Of a stretch of 64,000 bases of DNA, positions 17,767 through 26,691 are shown one piece after another; position 1 is the stretch's first letter, and each line of letters starts with the position of its first letter. The notes under the pieces are model-generated. The model made no database searches and was not told the origin of the DNA. It saw only the letters and a program-made list of their open reading frames with translations. This stretch comes from Alphaproteobacteria bacterium (GTDB lineage Bacteria > Pseudomonadota > Alphaproteobacteria > Reyranellales > Reyranellaceae): positions 372,001 through 436,000 of the forward strand of contig JAFKFL010000009.1 in the NCBI GenBank assembly GCA_017308235.1. The letters are read 5' to 3'. The translations under genes and the position numbers were made by a program.

Positions 17767-17844
17767 GGGCCCGAAGACACGAAAGGGTTCACGCGGCCGA
17801 AGATTTTGTGCGCCGAGACCCCTGCTAACGCGAAGAGCGAGGAT

Positions 17845-19044
17845 ATGAGCGATTTCAAGACGATCGACACCGAGAAGGTCGAGGGCAAGCGCGTGCTGGT
17901 GCGTGTCGACCTCAATGTTCCGATGAAAGCCGGCAAGGTGACCGACGCGACGCGCATCGAGCGCGCGGCGCCGACCCTGTCCGAGCTCGCGTCGAAGGGG
18001 GCGAAGGTGATCGTGCTCAGCCACTTCGGCCGGCCCGACGGCAAGCGCGTGCCGGAGATGTCGCTCAAGCCGCTGGTCGAGCCGCTCAGCAAGGCGCTGG
18101 GCAAGCCGGTGGCCTTCGCCGACGATTGCATCGGCCCGGCAGCGGAGGCGGCGGTGAACGCGCTGAAGCCGGGCGGCGTGCTGCTGCTGGAGAACCTCCG
18201 CTTCCACAAGGAAGAGGAGAAGAACGATTCCGCGTTCGTGGCGAAGCTCACGGCCCTGGGCGATCTCTACGTCAACGACGCTTTCTCGGCCGCGCATCGC
18301 GCGCATGCCTCGACCGAAGGCGTGGCGCATCGCCTGCCGGCGACGGCCGGCCGGCTGATGCAGGCCGAACTCGAGGCGCTCGACAGGGCACTGGGCAAAC
18401 CGAAGCGGCCGGTCTGCGCGGTGGTGGGCGGCGCCAAGGTCTCGACCAAGCTCGACCTCTTGGGCAACCTCGTCGGCAAGGTCGACAAGCTGATCATCGG
18501 CGGCGGCATGGCCAACACGTTCCTGCAGGCGCAGGGGATTCCGGTCGGCAAGTCGCTGTCGGAGAAGGACCTTGGCAAGACAGCACTCGAGATCCTGGGC
18601 AAGGCGAAGGCCGCGAACTGCAAGGTCCTGCTGCCGGTCGATGTCGTGGTCGCGGGTGAGTTCAAGGCCGGCGCGCCGAACAAGGTGGTCGACGCCAACG
18701 CCTGCCCCGATGATCAGATGATCCTCGATGTCGGGCCAAAGTCGATCGCGCTCTACCAGAAGGAAGTCGGCGATTGCGCGACGCTGGTCTGGAACGGCCC
18801 GCTCGGCGCTTTCGAGATGAAGCCGTTCGACCAGGGCACGGTGGCGCTCGCAAAAACCGTCGCCGATCTCACGTCGGCCAAGAAGCTGCTCTCGGTTGCG
18901 GGCGGCGGCGATACCGTGGCGGCGCTCGCCGCGGCGGGCGTCGAGGAGAAATTCTCCTATGTCTCGACCGCAGGCGGCGCGTTCCTCGAATGGATGGAAG
19001 GCAAGACCCTGCCGGGCGTTGCGGCGCTGATCCGGGCAGCGTAG
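17845..19044 (+). CDS. pgk: Phosphoglycerate kinase
   Basis: A 399-residue glycolytic enzyme that moves phosphate between 1,3-bisphosphoglycerate and ADP. Seen: the substrate segment [11 protein letters not shown], the basic patch [26 protein letters not shown], the hinge [14 protein letters not shown], and the nucleotide loop [11 protein letters not shown]. Length is normal. The start ATG 17845 has a GAGCGAGG ribosome site; an ATG-like start 39 bases upstream lacks homology. The Nudix gene follows after 12 bases on the same strand. The usual gap or fba neighbours are absent. Confidence 0.97.
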   Translation: MSDFKTIDTEKVEGKRVLVRVDLNVPMKAGKVTDATRIERAAPTLSELASKGAKVIVLSHFGRPDGKRVPEMSLKPLVEPLSKALGKPVAFADDCIGPAAEAAVNALKPGGVLLLENLRFHKEEEKNDSAFVAKLTALGDLYVNDAFSAAHRAHASTEGVAHRLPATAGRLMQAELEALDRALGKPKRPVCAVVGGAKVSTKLDLLGNLVGKVDKLIIGGGMANTFLQAQGIPVGKSLSEKDLGKTALEILGKAKAANCKVLLPVDVVVAGEFKAGAPNKVVDANACPDDQMILDVGPKSIALYQKEVGDCATLVWNGPLGAFEMKPFDQGTVALAKTVADLTSAKKLLSVAGGGDTVAALAAAGVEEKFSYVSTAGGAFLEWMEGKTLPGVAALIRAA

Positions 19045-19056
19045 GACTCGGAGGCG

Positions 19057-19659
19057 ATGAGCACGCCTCCCCCCGTCATTCCCGATCGGCCGCGACTCCC
19101 CTGGGATCCGCCGGAGCATTTCGAGAAGCGCATTCCCGACGGCGACAATCGTGAGCGGCTGGTGTGCGCGCGCTGCGAGTTCATCCACTACCAGAACCCC
19201 AAGATCGTCGCCGGCGCCGTCTGCACCTGGGGCGACAAGATCCTGCTCGCCAAGCGCGCCATCGAACCGCGCAAAGGATTTTGGACCTTGCCGGCGGGCT
19301 ACATGGAATTGGGCGAGACAACCGAGCAGGCGGCTGAACGCGAGGCGCGTGAGGAAGCCTGCGCCACCATCGAGATCGAGCGCTTGCTCGCGATGTACAG
19401 TGTGGCGCGCATCGGCCAGGTGCAGATCATGTATCGCGCGCGCCTGGTCAGCGACGACATCGCACCGGGCGTAGAGAGCGAAGCGGTGGCCCTGCTCGAT
19501 TGGGCCGACATCCCGTGGGATCAGCTCGCCTTCCCGACCGTCGTCTGGGCGCTGGCGCATTTCCACGACGCGCGCGGCAAGGCCGACTTCGCAACCTATT
19601 CCAACCCGACGGGTGACCTCGCCCGCACGTGGCCGCCGCGCAAACCCGCCGGCGTCTGA
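19057..19659 (+). CDS. Nudix hydrolase
   Basis: A 200-residue protein. The Nudix box lies in GYMELGETTEQAAEREAREEACAT and retains the metal-binding REAREE core; the usual glycine after it is replaced by cysteine (ACA). An N-terminal segment RLVCARCEFIHYQNP resembles half of the zinc ribbon seen in NADH-pyrophosphatase-type members, which suggests a nucleotide diphosphate substrate. Probably co-transcribed with pgk. Confidence 0.9.
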   Translation: MSTPPPVIPDRPRLPWDPPEHFEKRIPDGDNRERLVCARCEFIHYQNPKIVAGAVCTWGDKILLAKRAIEPRKGFWTLPAGYMELGETTEQAAEREAREEACATIEIERLLAMYSVARIGQVQIMYRARLVSDDIAPGVESEAVALLDWADIPWDQLAFPTVVWALAHFHDARGKADFATYSNPTGDLARTWPPRKPAGV

Positions 19660-19727
19660 TCACCCGACGCCTGATCCGCGTCCAAAGCAAAGCTCACTTT
19701 CGCGATAGCAAAGGCTGTCGCATCCGA

Positions 19728-19786
19728 GTTTCATTGGCGAAACGAGCCTCCTCTGCTAACATCGTACGAAAGTCCGGTAAACGGAC
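19728..19786 (+). promoter_or_regulatory. Candidate promoter with two palindromes upstream of the Rieske gene
   Basis: A promoter-like pair TTGGCG (19734-19739) and TAACAT (19757-19762) is separated by 17 bases. The palindrome GTTTC-N6-GAAAC (19728-19743) covers the -35 box, and a second one, GTCCG-N5-CGGAC (19772-19786), lies between the -10 box and the ribosome site CGGAGGA. Such placement suits repression by a dimeric regulator; the IclR gene at 25200 is the obvious candidate. The link is inference. Confidence 0.45.
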
Positions 19787-19803
19787 CGCAACGGAGGAAA
19801 CAC

Positions 19804-21132
19804 ATGCTGACGGCTGCCAGTAACGAAATGCTGTGCCGCACCGGACCCGGCACGCCCATGGGCAATCTCATGCGCGAATATTGGATTCCGGCGTGTCTCT
19901 CGTCCGAACTGAAGGCGGACGGCGAGCCGATGCGACTTCTGCTGCTCAGCGAGCAGCTCATCGCCTTCCGCGACACCGACGGCCGCGTCGGCATCATGGA
20001 ACATCGCTGTCCGCACCGCTGTGCGTCGCTGTTCTTCGGCCGCAACGAACAAGGCGGCCTGCGCTGCGTCTATCACGGCTGGAAGTTCGACGTGGAAGGC
20101 AACTGCCTCGACATGCCGAACGTGCCGCCGTCGCAGGACTTCAGGCACCGCGTCAGGGCCAAGGCCTACAAGGTGGTGGAGCGCGGCGGCTTCGTCTGGA
20201 CCTACATGGGCAAGCGCGCCGAACCGCCGCCGCTGCCCAGCTTCGACATCCTGCTGCTGCCGGAGGAAGAGCGCCTGACGCGCGCGCACCAGCGCGAGTG
20301 CAACTGGTTCCAGTCGCTGGAAGGCGACATCGACACCTCGCACTTCGGCTTCCTGCACATCGGTGCGCTCAAGGTCGAGGATGTCGATCCGAAGTCGATC
20401 CATCGCTGGAGCGTGGGCGACCGCGCGCCCGACTACAAGGCGACCGAGACCGACTGGGGCACGATGTACGCGGCGTACCGGCCGGCCGAACCGGGCGACT
20501 ACTACTACCGCTTCGCCCACTACATGCTGCCGTTCTTCACGCTGACGCCCAACGGCTCGTTCGAGGACCAGGTCGCCTGCACCATGAACGTGCCAATGGA
20601 TGACACGCACACCATGGTCTACAACCTTTCCTGGAAGAAAAAGACGCGTCCGCTCGAAACAACAAAGAATGGCGAGTGGATCGCCGGTCTCGCGCCCGAC
20701 GCGAAGTACCTGCCGAACACCAACGACTGGCATGGCCGCAATCGTCTCGTCGCGCGCAAGGAGAACGACTACTTCATCGACCGCGAGATGCAGAAGCACG
20801 TCAACTACACCGGCATCCAGGGCATCGGCCGGCAGGACCAGGCGGCGGTCGAATGCATGGGCGATCTGGTCGACCGCTCGCTGGAGCATCTGGCGCCATC
20901 GGACCGCATGATCGCAATCACGCGCAAGCGCGCGTTGGAGGCGGTGCAGACGCACATGAAGGACGGGACGGTGCCGGCGACGGTTGACAATCCCGACCTC
21001 TATCGGGGGGCGCGCGGCGGCGCGTTCGTGGCGTCGACCAAGCTCGACTGGCTCGCCGCCTACGCCGAGAAGCTGCAAACCGCCAAGAGCCCGCTCGGCC
21101 TGCTGACACGGATGCCGCTGGCCGCCGAGTAA
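19804..21132 (+). CDS. Rieske [2Fe-2S] aromatic-ring oxygenase, alpha subunit type
   Basis: A 442-residue oxygenase of the phthalate-dioxygenase style. The Rieske cluster ligands are C69, H71, C88 and H91 (CPHRCAS and CVYHGWKF). The mononuclear iron site is in EGDIDTSHFGFLHIG (Asp and two His). The C-terminal region is long, as in phthalate 4,5-dioxygenase and LigXa-like O-demethylases. These enzymes hydroxylate or demethylate aromatic compounds and need a separate reductase, which is not encoded here. It heads a same-strand run with an ABC importer and an IclR regulator. Confidence 0.93.
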   Translation: MLTAASNEMLCRTGPGTPMGNLMREYWIPACLSSELKADGEPMRLLLLSEQLIAFRDTDGRVGIMEHRCPHRCASLFFGRNEQGGLRCVYHGWKFDVEGNCLDMPNVPPSQDFRHRVRAKAYKVVERGGFVWTYMGKRAEPPPLPSFDILLLPEEERLTRAHQRECNWFQSLEGDIDTSHFGFLHIGALKVEDVDPKSIHRWSVGDRAPDYKATETDWGTMYAAYRPAEPGDYYYRFAHYMLPFFTLTPNGSFEDQVACTMNVPMDDTHTMVYNLSWKKKTRPLETTKNGEWIAGLAPDAKYLPNTNDWHGRNRLVARKENDYFIDREMQKHVNYTGIQGIGRQDQAAVECMGDLVDRSLEHLAPSDRMIAITRKRALEAVQTHMKDGTVPATVDNPDLYRGARGGAFVASTKLDWLAAYAEKLQTAKSPLGLLTRMPLAAE

Positions 21133-21229
21133 CTGGCCCGAGTGGCTGAAGCGAGCGGCCGCGCAAGACGGCCGCCGCATGGTCCGGCGAGGCAGGACCT
21201 GCTGCCTCGCCTGATGGGAGGAAACGCGG

Positions 21230-23011
21230 ATGGGCTCGGCTGCGCTCGAACGGCGTTCAGACGCGGTGACGCCAGACCCGCTGATGGGTGCCGGCGTCCG
21301 GCCGGCGGAAGCACGCGCCCGGTGGGCGCGCCTGCCGTACCTCGGCCGTCCGGCCGGCATCACCCTCCTGCTCTTGCTGCTCGCCTTCCTGTCGCTTTAT
21401 CCGATGGTGATGCTGCTCTACGGCAGCCTGCATTCGACGCCGCCGGGCATCGCCGGCACCTTCAACCTCGATGGCTATGCCGGGCTCCTGACCGTCCAGA
21501 ACCTGCAGATCCTGGCCAACACCATCGGCATCTCGCTGATCAAGACCGTGCTCTCGATGGCGCTCGCGATCCTGCTGGCCTGGATCGTGGCGCGAACCGA
21601 CACGCCGGCACGCGGCACGCTCGAGGTGCTGATCACGCTCCCCTTTTTCATTCCGCCGATCCTGACCGCCACGGCCTGGGCGATGCTCGGCAACGCGCAG
21701 GTCGGCACCATCAACCTCGCATGGCGCTGGATCACCGGCACCGACAGCACGCTGGTCGACGTCTATTCCTACGGCGGCGTCATCTGGCACATGATGCAGT
21801 ACTCGACGCCCTTCATCTTCCTGTTTGTGGTCGACGCCTTCCGCGCCATGGACCCCGCACTCGAGGAATCGAGCCGCATGTCGGGTGCCACGCGCTGGCA
21901 GACCTTCTGGCGGGTCACCTTCGCTTTGATGCTGCCGGTCACGACCAGCGCCTTCATCCTGAGTTTCATCCGCGGCATGGAGGGCTTCGAATCCGCGGTG
22001 TTCTTCGGCACGCCCGTGAACATCAAGGTCATCACCACCCAGATCTACGATCTGATCACCCAGCAGGCCCAACCCGACTACCAGGGCGCAACGTCGTTCG
22101 GGTTCGCAGCCATGGCGCTGATGTTCCTGCTGCTGGTGTTGCAGTCCCGCCTCCTGAGGCGGCGCAGCTTCACGACCGTCACCGGCAAGGGCTACTCGCC
22201 CAACGTGATCCGGCTGGGCGGGCTGCGCTGGGTGACCTTCGCGATCTGCATTGCCTTTTTCGCCGCCACGGTCGCCCTGCCGATCGGCCAGCTCCTGCTC
22301 TCGTCCTTCTTCCAGTTCTTCGGCTTCTACCAGCTCGACATGCTGACGCTCGACCACTACCGCGCGGTCTGGGCCAACGACGAGTTCTGGACGGCGCTGG
22401 GCAACACCATGCTGCTGGGCGTCACCGGCGCCACCGCAACCATGGTGCTGGGCGGCATCGTGGCCTATGTGACGACGCGCACGCTCTGGTTTGGCCGCCG
22501 CCTGATCAACCTGCTCGCCTGGCTGCCCTGGATGATGCCCGGCATGGTGCTGGGCATCGGCTTCCTGTGGGGCTTCGCCACCCTGCCGCACGCGATCCCG
22601 ATCTACGGCACGCTGTGGGCGCTGCTGCTGGCCTATGTGGCGCTCGGCACGCCGGTCGCGGTGCGCGTGACCTCGGGTGCCTATCAGCAGATCGCGCGCG
22701 ACCTCGAGGAGTGCTCGCGCGTGCATGGCGCGGGCTGGTGGCAGACGCTGGGCCGCGTCCTGGTCGCGCTCGCCTGGCCCGCTTTCGCGGTGGGCTGGGT
22801 GCTGGTGTTCTTCGGCATCATGCGCGAGCTCAGCGCCTCGATCCTGCTCTATTCCCCTGGCACCCAGGTCCTGTCGGTGGTGATGCTGAAGATGTGGACC
22901 AGCAACAGGGCCGAGGACGTGAGCGTGATCGGCCTCCTGATGGTCGTGATGGTCCTCCTCTTCAGATGGATCCAGCTCAGGCTCATCAAGACACGAATCA
23001 GCACACTGTGA
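21230..23011 (+). CDS. ABC transporter permease, fused two-domain (FbpB/ThiP-like)
   Basis: A 593-residue protein with two binding-protein-dependent permease domains in tandem, about 12 hydrophobic helices. The EAA loops that contact the ATPase are seen in each half: EESSRMSGATRWQTFWRV and EECSRVHGAGWWQTLGRV. This fused form is typical of iron(III) and thiamine importers and of related organic-acid importers. It starts 97 bases after the Rieske gene and is followed by the binding protein after 16 bases. Confidence 0.93.
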   Translation: MGSAALERRSDAVTPDPLMGAGVRPAEARARWARLPYLGRPAGITLLLLLLAFLSLYPMVMLLYGSLHSTPPGIAGTFNLDGYAGLLTVQNLQILANTIGISLIKTVLSMALAILLAWIVARTDTPARGTLEVLITLPFFIPPILTATAWAMLGNAQVGTINLAWRWITGTDSTLVDVYSYGGVIWHMMQYSTPFIFLFVVDAFRAMDPALEESSRMSGATRWQTFWRVTFALMLPVTTSAFILSFIRGMEGFESAVFFGTPVNIKVITTQIYDLITQQAQPDYQGATSFGFAAMALMFLLLVLQSRLLRRRSFTTVTGKGYSPNVIRLGGLRWVTFAICIAFFAATVALPIGQLLLSSFFQFFGFYQLDMLTLDHYRAVWANDEFWTALGNTMLLGVTGATATMVLGGIVAYVTTRTLWFGRRLINLLAWLPWMMPGMVLGIGFLWGFATLPHAIPIYGTLWALLLAYVALGTPVAVRVTSGAYQQIARDLEECSRVHGAGWWQTLGRVLVALAWPAFAVGWVLVFFGIMRELSASILLYSPGTQVLSVVMLKMWTSNRAEDVSVIGLLMVVMVLLFRWIQLRLIKTRISTL

Positions 23012-23027
23012 CGGGAGGAAAGACGGG

Positions 23028-24047
23028 ATGACTCCGATCGGCAGGAAGACCTTCTTGACGCTGGCCGCGAGCTACGCCGTCGCACGACCGGCTGCGGCCC
23101 AGGACGATGCCGAGTGGCAGAAGGTGGTCGATGCGGCGAAGAAGGAAGGCAAGCTCACGCTCTACACCGCGTCGATCGGCTCGCCTTATCTGAAGGCGGT
23201 CCTCCAGGCGTTCGAAAAGAAGTATGGCATCCGCATCGAGGCGTTCGAGGCTCGGGCGAGCGAGGTGCGCGAGCGCGTGCGCATCGAACAGGCGGCTGGC
23301 CGCTTCGTCGGTGACATCCATCACAACGGCCAGACCGCGACCTGGCTGATGCAGCGCGACGGCAATTTCCAGCCGCACGGCCCCATCCCCAACCTGAAGA
23401 ATCTCGACCCGACCTATGCGGTCGACGACGTGCGCGTGCCGAGCGAGGTCAACAGCTACGGCCTGCTGATCAACCGCAACCTGGTGAAACCGGCCGACGA
23501 GCCCAAGAGTTGGCTCGACATCCTCGATCCGAAATGGAAAGGCCGGATCCTGTCCGACGACACGCGCGCGCTCGGCGGCGGCTCGGTGTTCTTCGTGGTG
23601 ATGCACGACACCTTCGGCAAGGAATTCCACGAGAAGTATGCGGCACAGAAGCCGATCTTCTCGCGCGATCTCGCAGGCAACGAACGCCGCACCGCGCGCG
23701 GCGAATTTCCGCTGTACGTTCCCTTCCTGCTGTCGGACTACAACCAGATCCGCGGCCTGCCGGTGAAGCCGATCGTGCCGGCCGAGGGCCGGCCCTACGT
23801 CCTGTTCCAGCTCTCGATACTGAAGAACGCGCCACATCCCAACGCGGCCCGCCTGTTCATCAACTTCTATCTCGAGCCTGAGCAACAGCTCGTCTTCGCC
23901 AATGGTGGCTTCAATCCGGCCGTGAAGGGTGTCGTCGAGAAGGCACCGGAAGACATGCGCGCATTGCTCGCGACCAAGCCGATGGGCACCACCGTGCCGG
24001 AGCGCCAGGACGCAATGATGGCGCTGGCCAAGGAAATCTACCAATAG
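23028..24047 (+). CDS. ABC transporter periplasmic substrate-binding protein (iron/thiamine-type fold)
   Basis: A 339-residue extracellular solute-binding protein with an N-terminal export signal ending AVARPAAAQDD. Mature segments KLTLYTASIGSPYLKAVLQAFE and NSYGLLINRNLVKPADEPKSW are of the AfuA/FbpA-like SBP family, which binds Fe(III), thiamine or small carboxylates. The tyrosine pair used for iron is not evident to me, so an organic substrate fits better. It belongs to the same operon as the permease and ATPase. Confidence 0.92.
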   Translation: MTPIGRKTFLTLAASYAVARPAAAQDDAEWQKVVDAAKKEGKLTLYTASIGSPYLKAVLQAFEKKYGIRIEAFEARASEVRERVRIEQAAGRFVGDIHHNGQTATWLMQRDGNFQPHGPIPNLKNLDPTYAVDDVRVPSEVNSYGLLINRNLVKPADEPKSWLDILDPKWKGRILSDDTRALGGGSVFFVVMHDTFGKEFHEKYAAQKPIFSRDLAGNERRTARGEFPLYVPFLLSDYNQIRGLPVKPIVPAEGRPYVLFQLSILKNAPHPNAARLFINFYLEPEQQLVFANGGFNPAVKGVVEKAPEDMRALLATKPMGTTVPERQDAMMALAKEIYQ

Positions 24048-24059
24048 CGAGGATCGACC

Positions 24060-25175
24060 GTGCCCAACGTCGCCCTGCAGGCCGTCAGCCGCCACTTCGC
24101 CGAGCTCAAGGCGGTCGACAACATCGACCTTGCCGTCTCCGATGGAGAGTTCGTGACGTTGCTGGGCCCCTCGGGCTGCGGCAAGACGACGACGCTGCGC
24201 ATGATCGCAGGCCTGGAGCAGAATGACTCAGGGAGCATCGCGATCGGCGGCCGCCTGGTGAGCGACGCCGCGACCGGCCTGTTCGTACCGCCCGAGCAGC
24301 GCAAGCTCGGCATGGTGTTCCAGTCCTACGCCATCTGGCCGCACATGACGGTGTTCGACAACGTGGCCTACCCCTTGAGCGTGCGCCACGTGCCCAAGCG
24401 CGAGATCGCCCAGCGGGTGACGGCGGCGTTGCGGCTGGTCGAGATGGAGCGCTACGCCGACCGGCCGGCGCCGGCGCTGTCAGGCGGCCAGCAGCAACGC
24501 GTGGCGATCGCGCGGGCACTGGTGTTCGAACCCGAGGTGTTGTTGCTCGATGAGCCGCTCAGCAATCTCGACGCGCGCCTGCGCACGGTGATGGGCGAGG
24601 AGTTCCGCGCCCTGCAGCGGCGGCTCGGCATCACGACAATCTACGTGACTCACGATCAGGAAGAGGCGATGGCGCTTTCCGACCGCGTGGTCGTGATGCA
24701 GCGCGGCCGCATCCACCAGGTCGGCACGCCCGAACAGGTCTATCGACGGCCGGCCAGCCGCGACGTCGCAGCCTTCTTCGGCACGCCCAACCTGATCGAG
24801 GCGATCGTGACCGCGAGCCGTCCGATCAGTAACGGAGAGGCCGGCAACGACGAGCACGTGCTCGCGGTGCAGGGAACGAACTGGAGGGGGCAGTGCCGCG
24901 CCGCCGCAGCGTTCGGCGAAGGCGACAAGGTGCTGGTCGTGATCCGTCCCGAAGATGCGACCCTGATCGCGGACGACGCGGTTCTCGCCGACGGGCAGCT
25001 CGGCTGGCGCGGCCGCATCGTCGACGGCGTCTTTCGCGGGCCCCGCCGCTCGCTGGCAGTCCAGACCGACGTGCTGCGCTTCAGAGTCGAATGCCCGGCC
25101 ATGCGGGAAATGCCGACGGGTGACACGGCGACGATCGTGGTCGATTCCCAAAATGCGTGGGCGATTCACGCCTGA
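24060..25175 (+). CDS. ABC transporter ATP-binding protein (FbpC/PotA-like)
   Basis: A 371-residue ATPase. Walker A is GPSGCGKTT, the signature LSGGQQQR, Walker B VLLLDEPLSN, followed by the H-loop VTHDQEEAM. Residues from about 240 on form a TOBE-type regulatory domain. The start is GTG 24060, which sits 12 bases after the binding-protein stop. It completes the importer with the fused permease and the periplasmic protein. Confidence 0.94.
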   Translation: MPNVALQAVSRHFAELKAVDNIDLAVSDGEFVTLLGPSGCGKTTTLRMIAGLEQNDSGSIAIGGRLVSDAATGLFVPPEQRKLGMVFQSYAIWPHMTVFDNVAYPLSVRHVPKREIAQRVTAALRLVEMERYADRPAPALSGGQQQRVAIARALVFEPEVLLLDEPLSNLDARLRTVMGEEFRALQRRLGITTIYVTHDQEEAMALSDRVVVMQRGRIHQVGTPEQVYRRPASRDVAAFFGTPNLIEAIVTASRPISNGEAGNDEHVLAVQGTNWRGQCRAAAAFGEGDKVLVVIRPEDATLIADDAVLADGQLGWRGRIVDGVFRGPRRSLAVQTDVLRFRVECPAMREMPTGDTATIVVDSQNAWAIHA

Positions 25176-25199
25176 CAGGCAGAAGCAAATGGAGTTCAG

Positions 25200-26000
25200 A
25201 TGGCGCGATTGAGGGCCGCCGATGCGGAAAGGCGGGTGGCGAGCGGGTATGGACCGGATTTCCTCGAGGCTTTTGCCCGCGGCTTGCGCGTGATCGGCGC
25301 CTTCGGGCGCGAACGGACGCACATGACGCTGAGCGACGTCGCCCGTGCAATCGACCTGCCGAAGCCCAGTGCGCGGCGGGCGCTCTATACACTCATCTGT
25401 CTCGGCTACGCCAGCAGCGACGGCCGGACCTTCCGCCTGACGCCGAAGATCATGGAGCTCGCCTCGGCCTACCTCGGCTCCAACATGATCTCGGCGGTCA
25501 TCCAGCCCGCCTGCGAGCGGCTGTCGGAAAAGACCGAGCAATCCTGCTTCGCGACCGTCCTCGACGCCCACGACATCGTCATGATCGCGCATTCCCATCA
25601 CGGCCGTCCCGACGTGCTGGCACCGACGATCGGGCTGCGACGCCCCGCTTTCAACACCGCTGCCGGCCGTGTGCTCCTGAGCCAGCTCTCCGATACAGCG
25701 CTCGATGCGTGGCTGGAAAAGCTCGAACCCAAGGTGATGACCAAGTTCACGGTGACCGACAAGAAAGCCTTGCGGGCCGAGATCCTGCATGTGCGCAAGC
25801 AGGGCTACGCCCTTACCGCGCAGGAATTGCGCCGCGGCTTTCACGCCGTCGCGGTGCCGCTCCGCCGCCATGACGGCGCCACGCTGGCGGCACTCAGTGT
25901 CGCGGTCTGGGTCGAGGACGCCTCCAACGGCGCCGCGCCCGACAGGTACCTCGCCGCCCTGCTCGACGAAGCCGCAACGCTGAAGCCGCAATTGCTGTAG
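25200..26000 (+). CDS. IclR family transcriptional regulator
   Basis: A 266-residue regulator. The N-terminal winged helix includes MTLSDVARAIDLPKPSARRALYTL; the C-terminal effector domain includes SHHGRPDVLAPTIGLRRPAFNTAAGRVLLS and RRGFHAVAVPLRRHDG, matching the IclR ligand-binding fold (PcaR/PobR branch in style). IclR regulators of this branch often sense aromatic acids. It is the last gene of the Rieske-ABC run, 24 bases after the ATPase gene, and probably controls it. An AATGGAGTT site precedes the ATG. Confidence 0.92.
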   Translation: MARLRAADAERRVASGYGPDFLEAFARGLRVIGAFGRERTHMTLSDVARAIDLPKPSARRALYTLICLGYASSDGRTFRLTPKIMELASAYLGSNMISAVIQPACERLSEKTEQSCFATVLDAHDIVMIAHSHHGRPDVLAPTIGLRRPAFNTAAGRVLLSQLSDTALDAWLEKLEPKVMTKFTVTDKKALRAEILHVRKQGYALTAQELRRGFHAVAVPLRRHDGATLAALSVAVWVEDASNGAAPDRYLAALLDEAATLKPQLL

Positions 26001-26010
26001 CGAAAATCAG

Positions 26011-26093
26011 GAAAGATCCCTCGCTACGCTCGGGATGACACATCCTCTGATCCACAAACCGTGTCATCCCGACGCAAAGCCGAGGGATCTTTC
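26011..26093. repeat. Intergenic inverted repeat, family A copy 2
   Basis: Arms 26011-26041 and 26061-26093 are near-perfect reverse complements (core CGGGATGACAC / GTGTCATCCCG and GATCCCTCG / CGAGGGATC) with a loop of 19 bases; the right arm carries a two-base insertion. The arms match the element at 15826-15897 in most positions (GTGTCATCC, then AGCGA, then GGATC), so both belong to one dispersed family. It lies between the convergent IclR and yciB genes and could act as a two-way terminator. Confidence 0.88.
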
Positions 26094-26103
26094 GCAGCGC
26101 TGA

Positions 26104-26691
26104 TCAGCCGAACGGGTTTTCGTCGCCGTCCCAGTGGCGTTTGAGCAATGGGATCTGCAGGAAGGCGAACACCATCGTGAGCGGGAAGCTCAGGAACATC
26201 TTGCTGGCGATCCAGGTGTCAGTCGAGAAGCCGCGCCACATCACCTCGTTGACCGCAGCCAGCACGAAGAAGAATAGCGCCCAGCGCAGCGTGAGCTTGC
26301 GCCAGCCGTCGTCGGTCAGCTGGAAGGCGGTGCCGAAGATCGGCTTGAGCAGCGGTCGACGCAACACCAGGAGACCACCCCCGAGGATGACGCCAAACAG
26401 GCAGTTCACGATGGTCGGCTTCAGCTTGATGAAGGTCTCGTCCTGCAGCCAGATCGTGAGGCCGCCAAACACCAGTACGAAGAAGCCGCCAACCAGCGGC
26501 ATGATCGGCCAGCGCCCTTCGAGCCAGCGATAGCAAGGCAGTGCCACGGCGGTTGCGGCGATGAACACGCCAGTGCCGGTGAAGATGCCCCATTTGCCGT
26601 TGGCGATGAAGAACAGCACCAGCGGACCGAGCTCCAGCGCGGTCGCGTAAAGCTTGCGCATGCCGCGCTCGGGCTTGATGTCGTCGCTCAT
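26104..26691 (-). CDS. yciB: Inner-membrane septation protein A homologue (YciB/IspZ)
   Basis: A 195-residue membrane protein with about five to six helices. Family segments are LGPLVLFFIANGKWG near the start and RWALFFFVLAAVNEVMWRGFS later. YciB/IspZ proteins influence cell-envelope synthesis and septation. The ATG overlaps the ftsY stop by 4 bases, an arrangement common in Alphaproteobacteria. Confidence 0.93.
   Translation of the reverse strand: MSDDIKPERGMRKLYATALELGPLVLFFIANGKWGIFTGTGVFIAATAVALPCYRWLEGRWPIMPLVGGFFVLVFGGLTIWLQDETFIKLKPTIVNCLFGVILGGGLLVLRRPLLKPIFGTAFQLTDDGWRKLTLRWALFFFVLAAVNEVMWRGFSTDTWIASKMFLSFPLTMVFAFLQIPLLKRHWDGDENPFG

Noticed and set aside
17671..19566. A 631-residue minus-strand open frame opposite pgk and the Nudix gene
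   Set aside because: It is antisense to well-recognised genes, and the translation has the biased composition of a shadow. The same applies to 4289-6139, 21142-23031 and 58663-60393.
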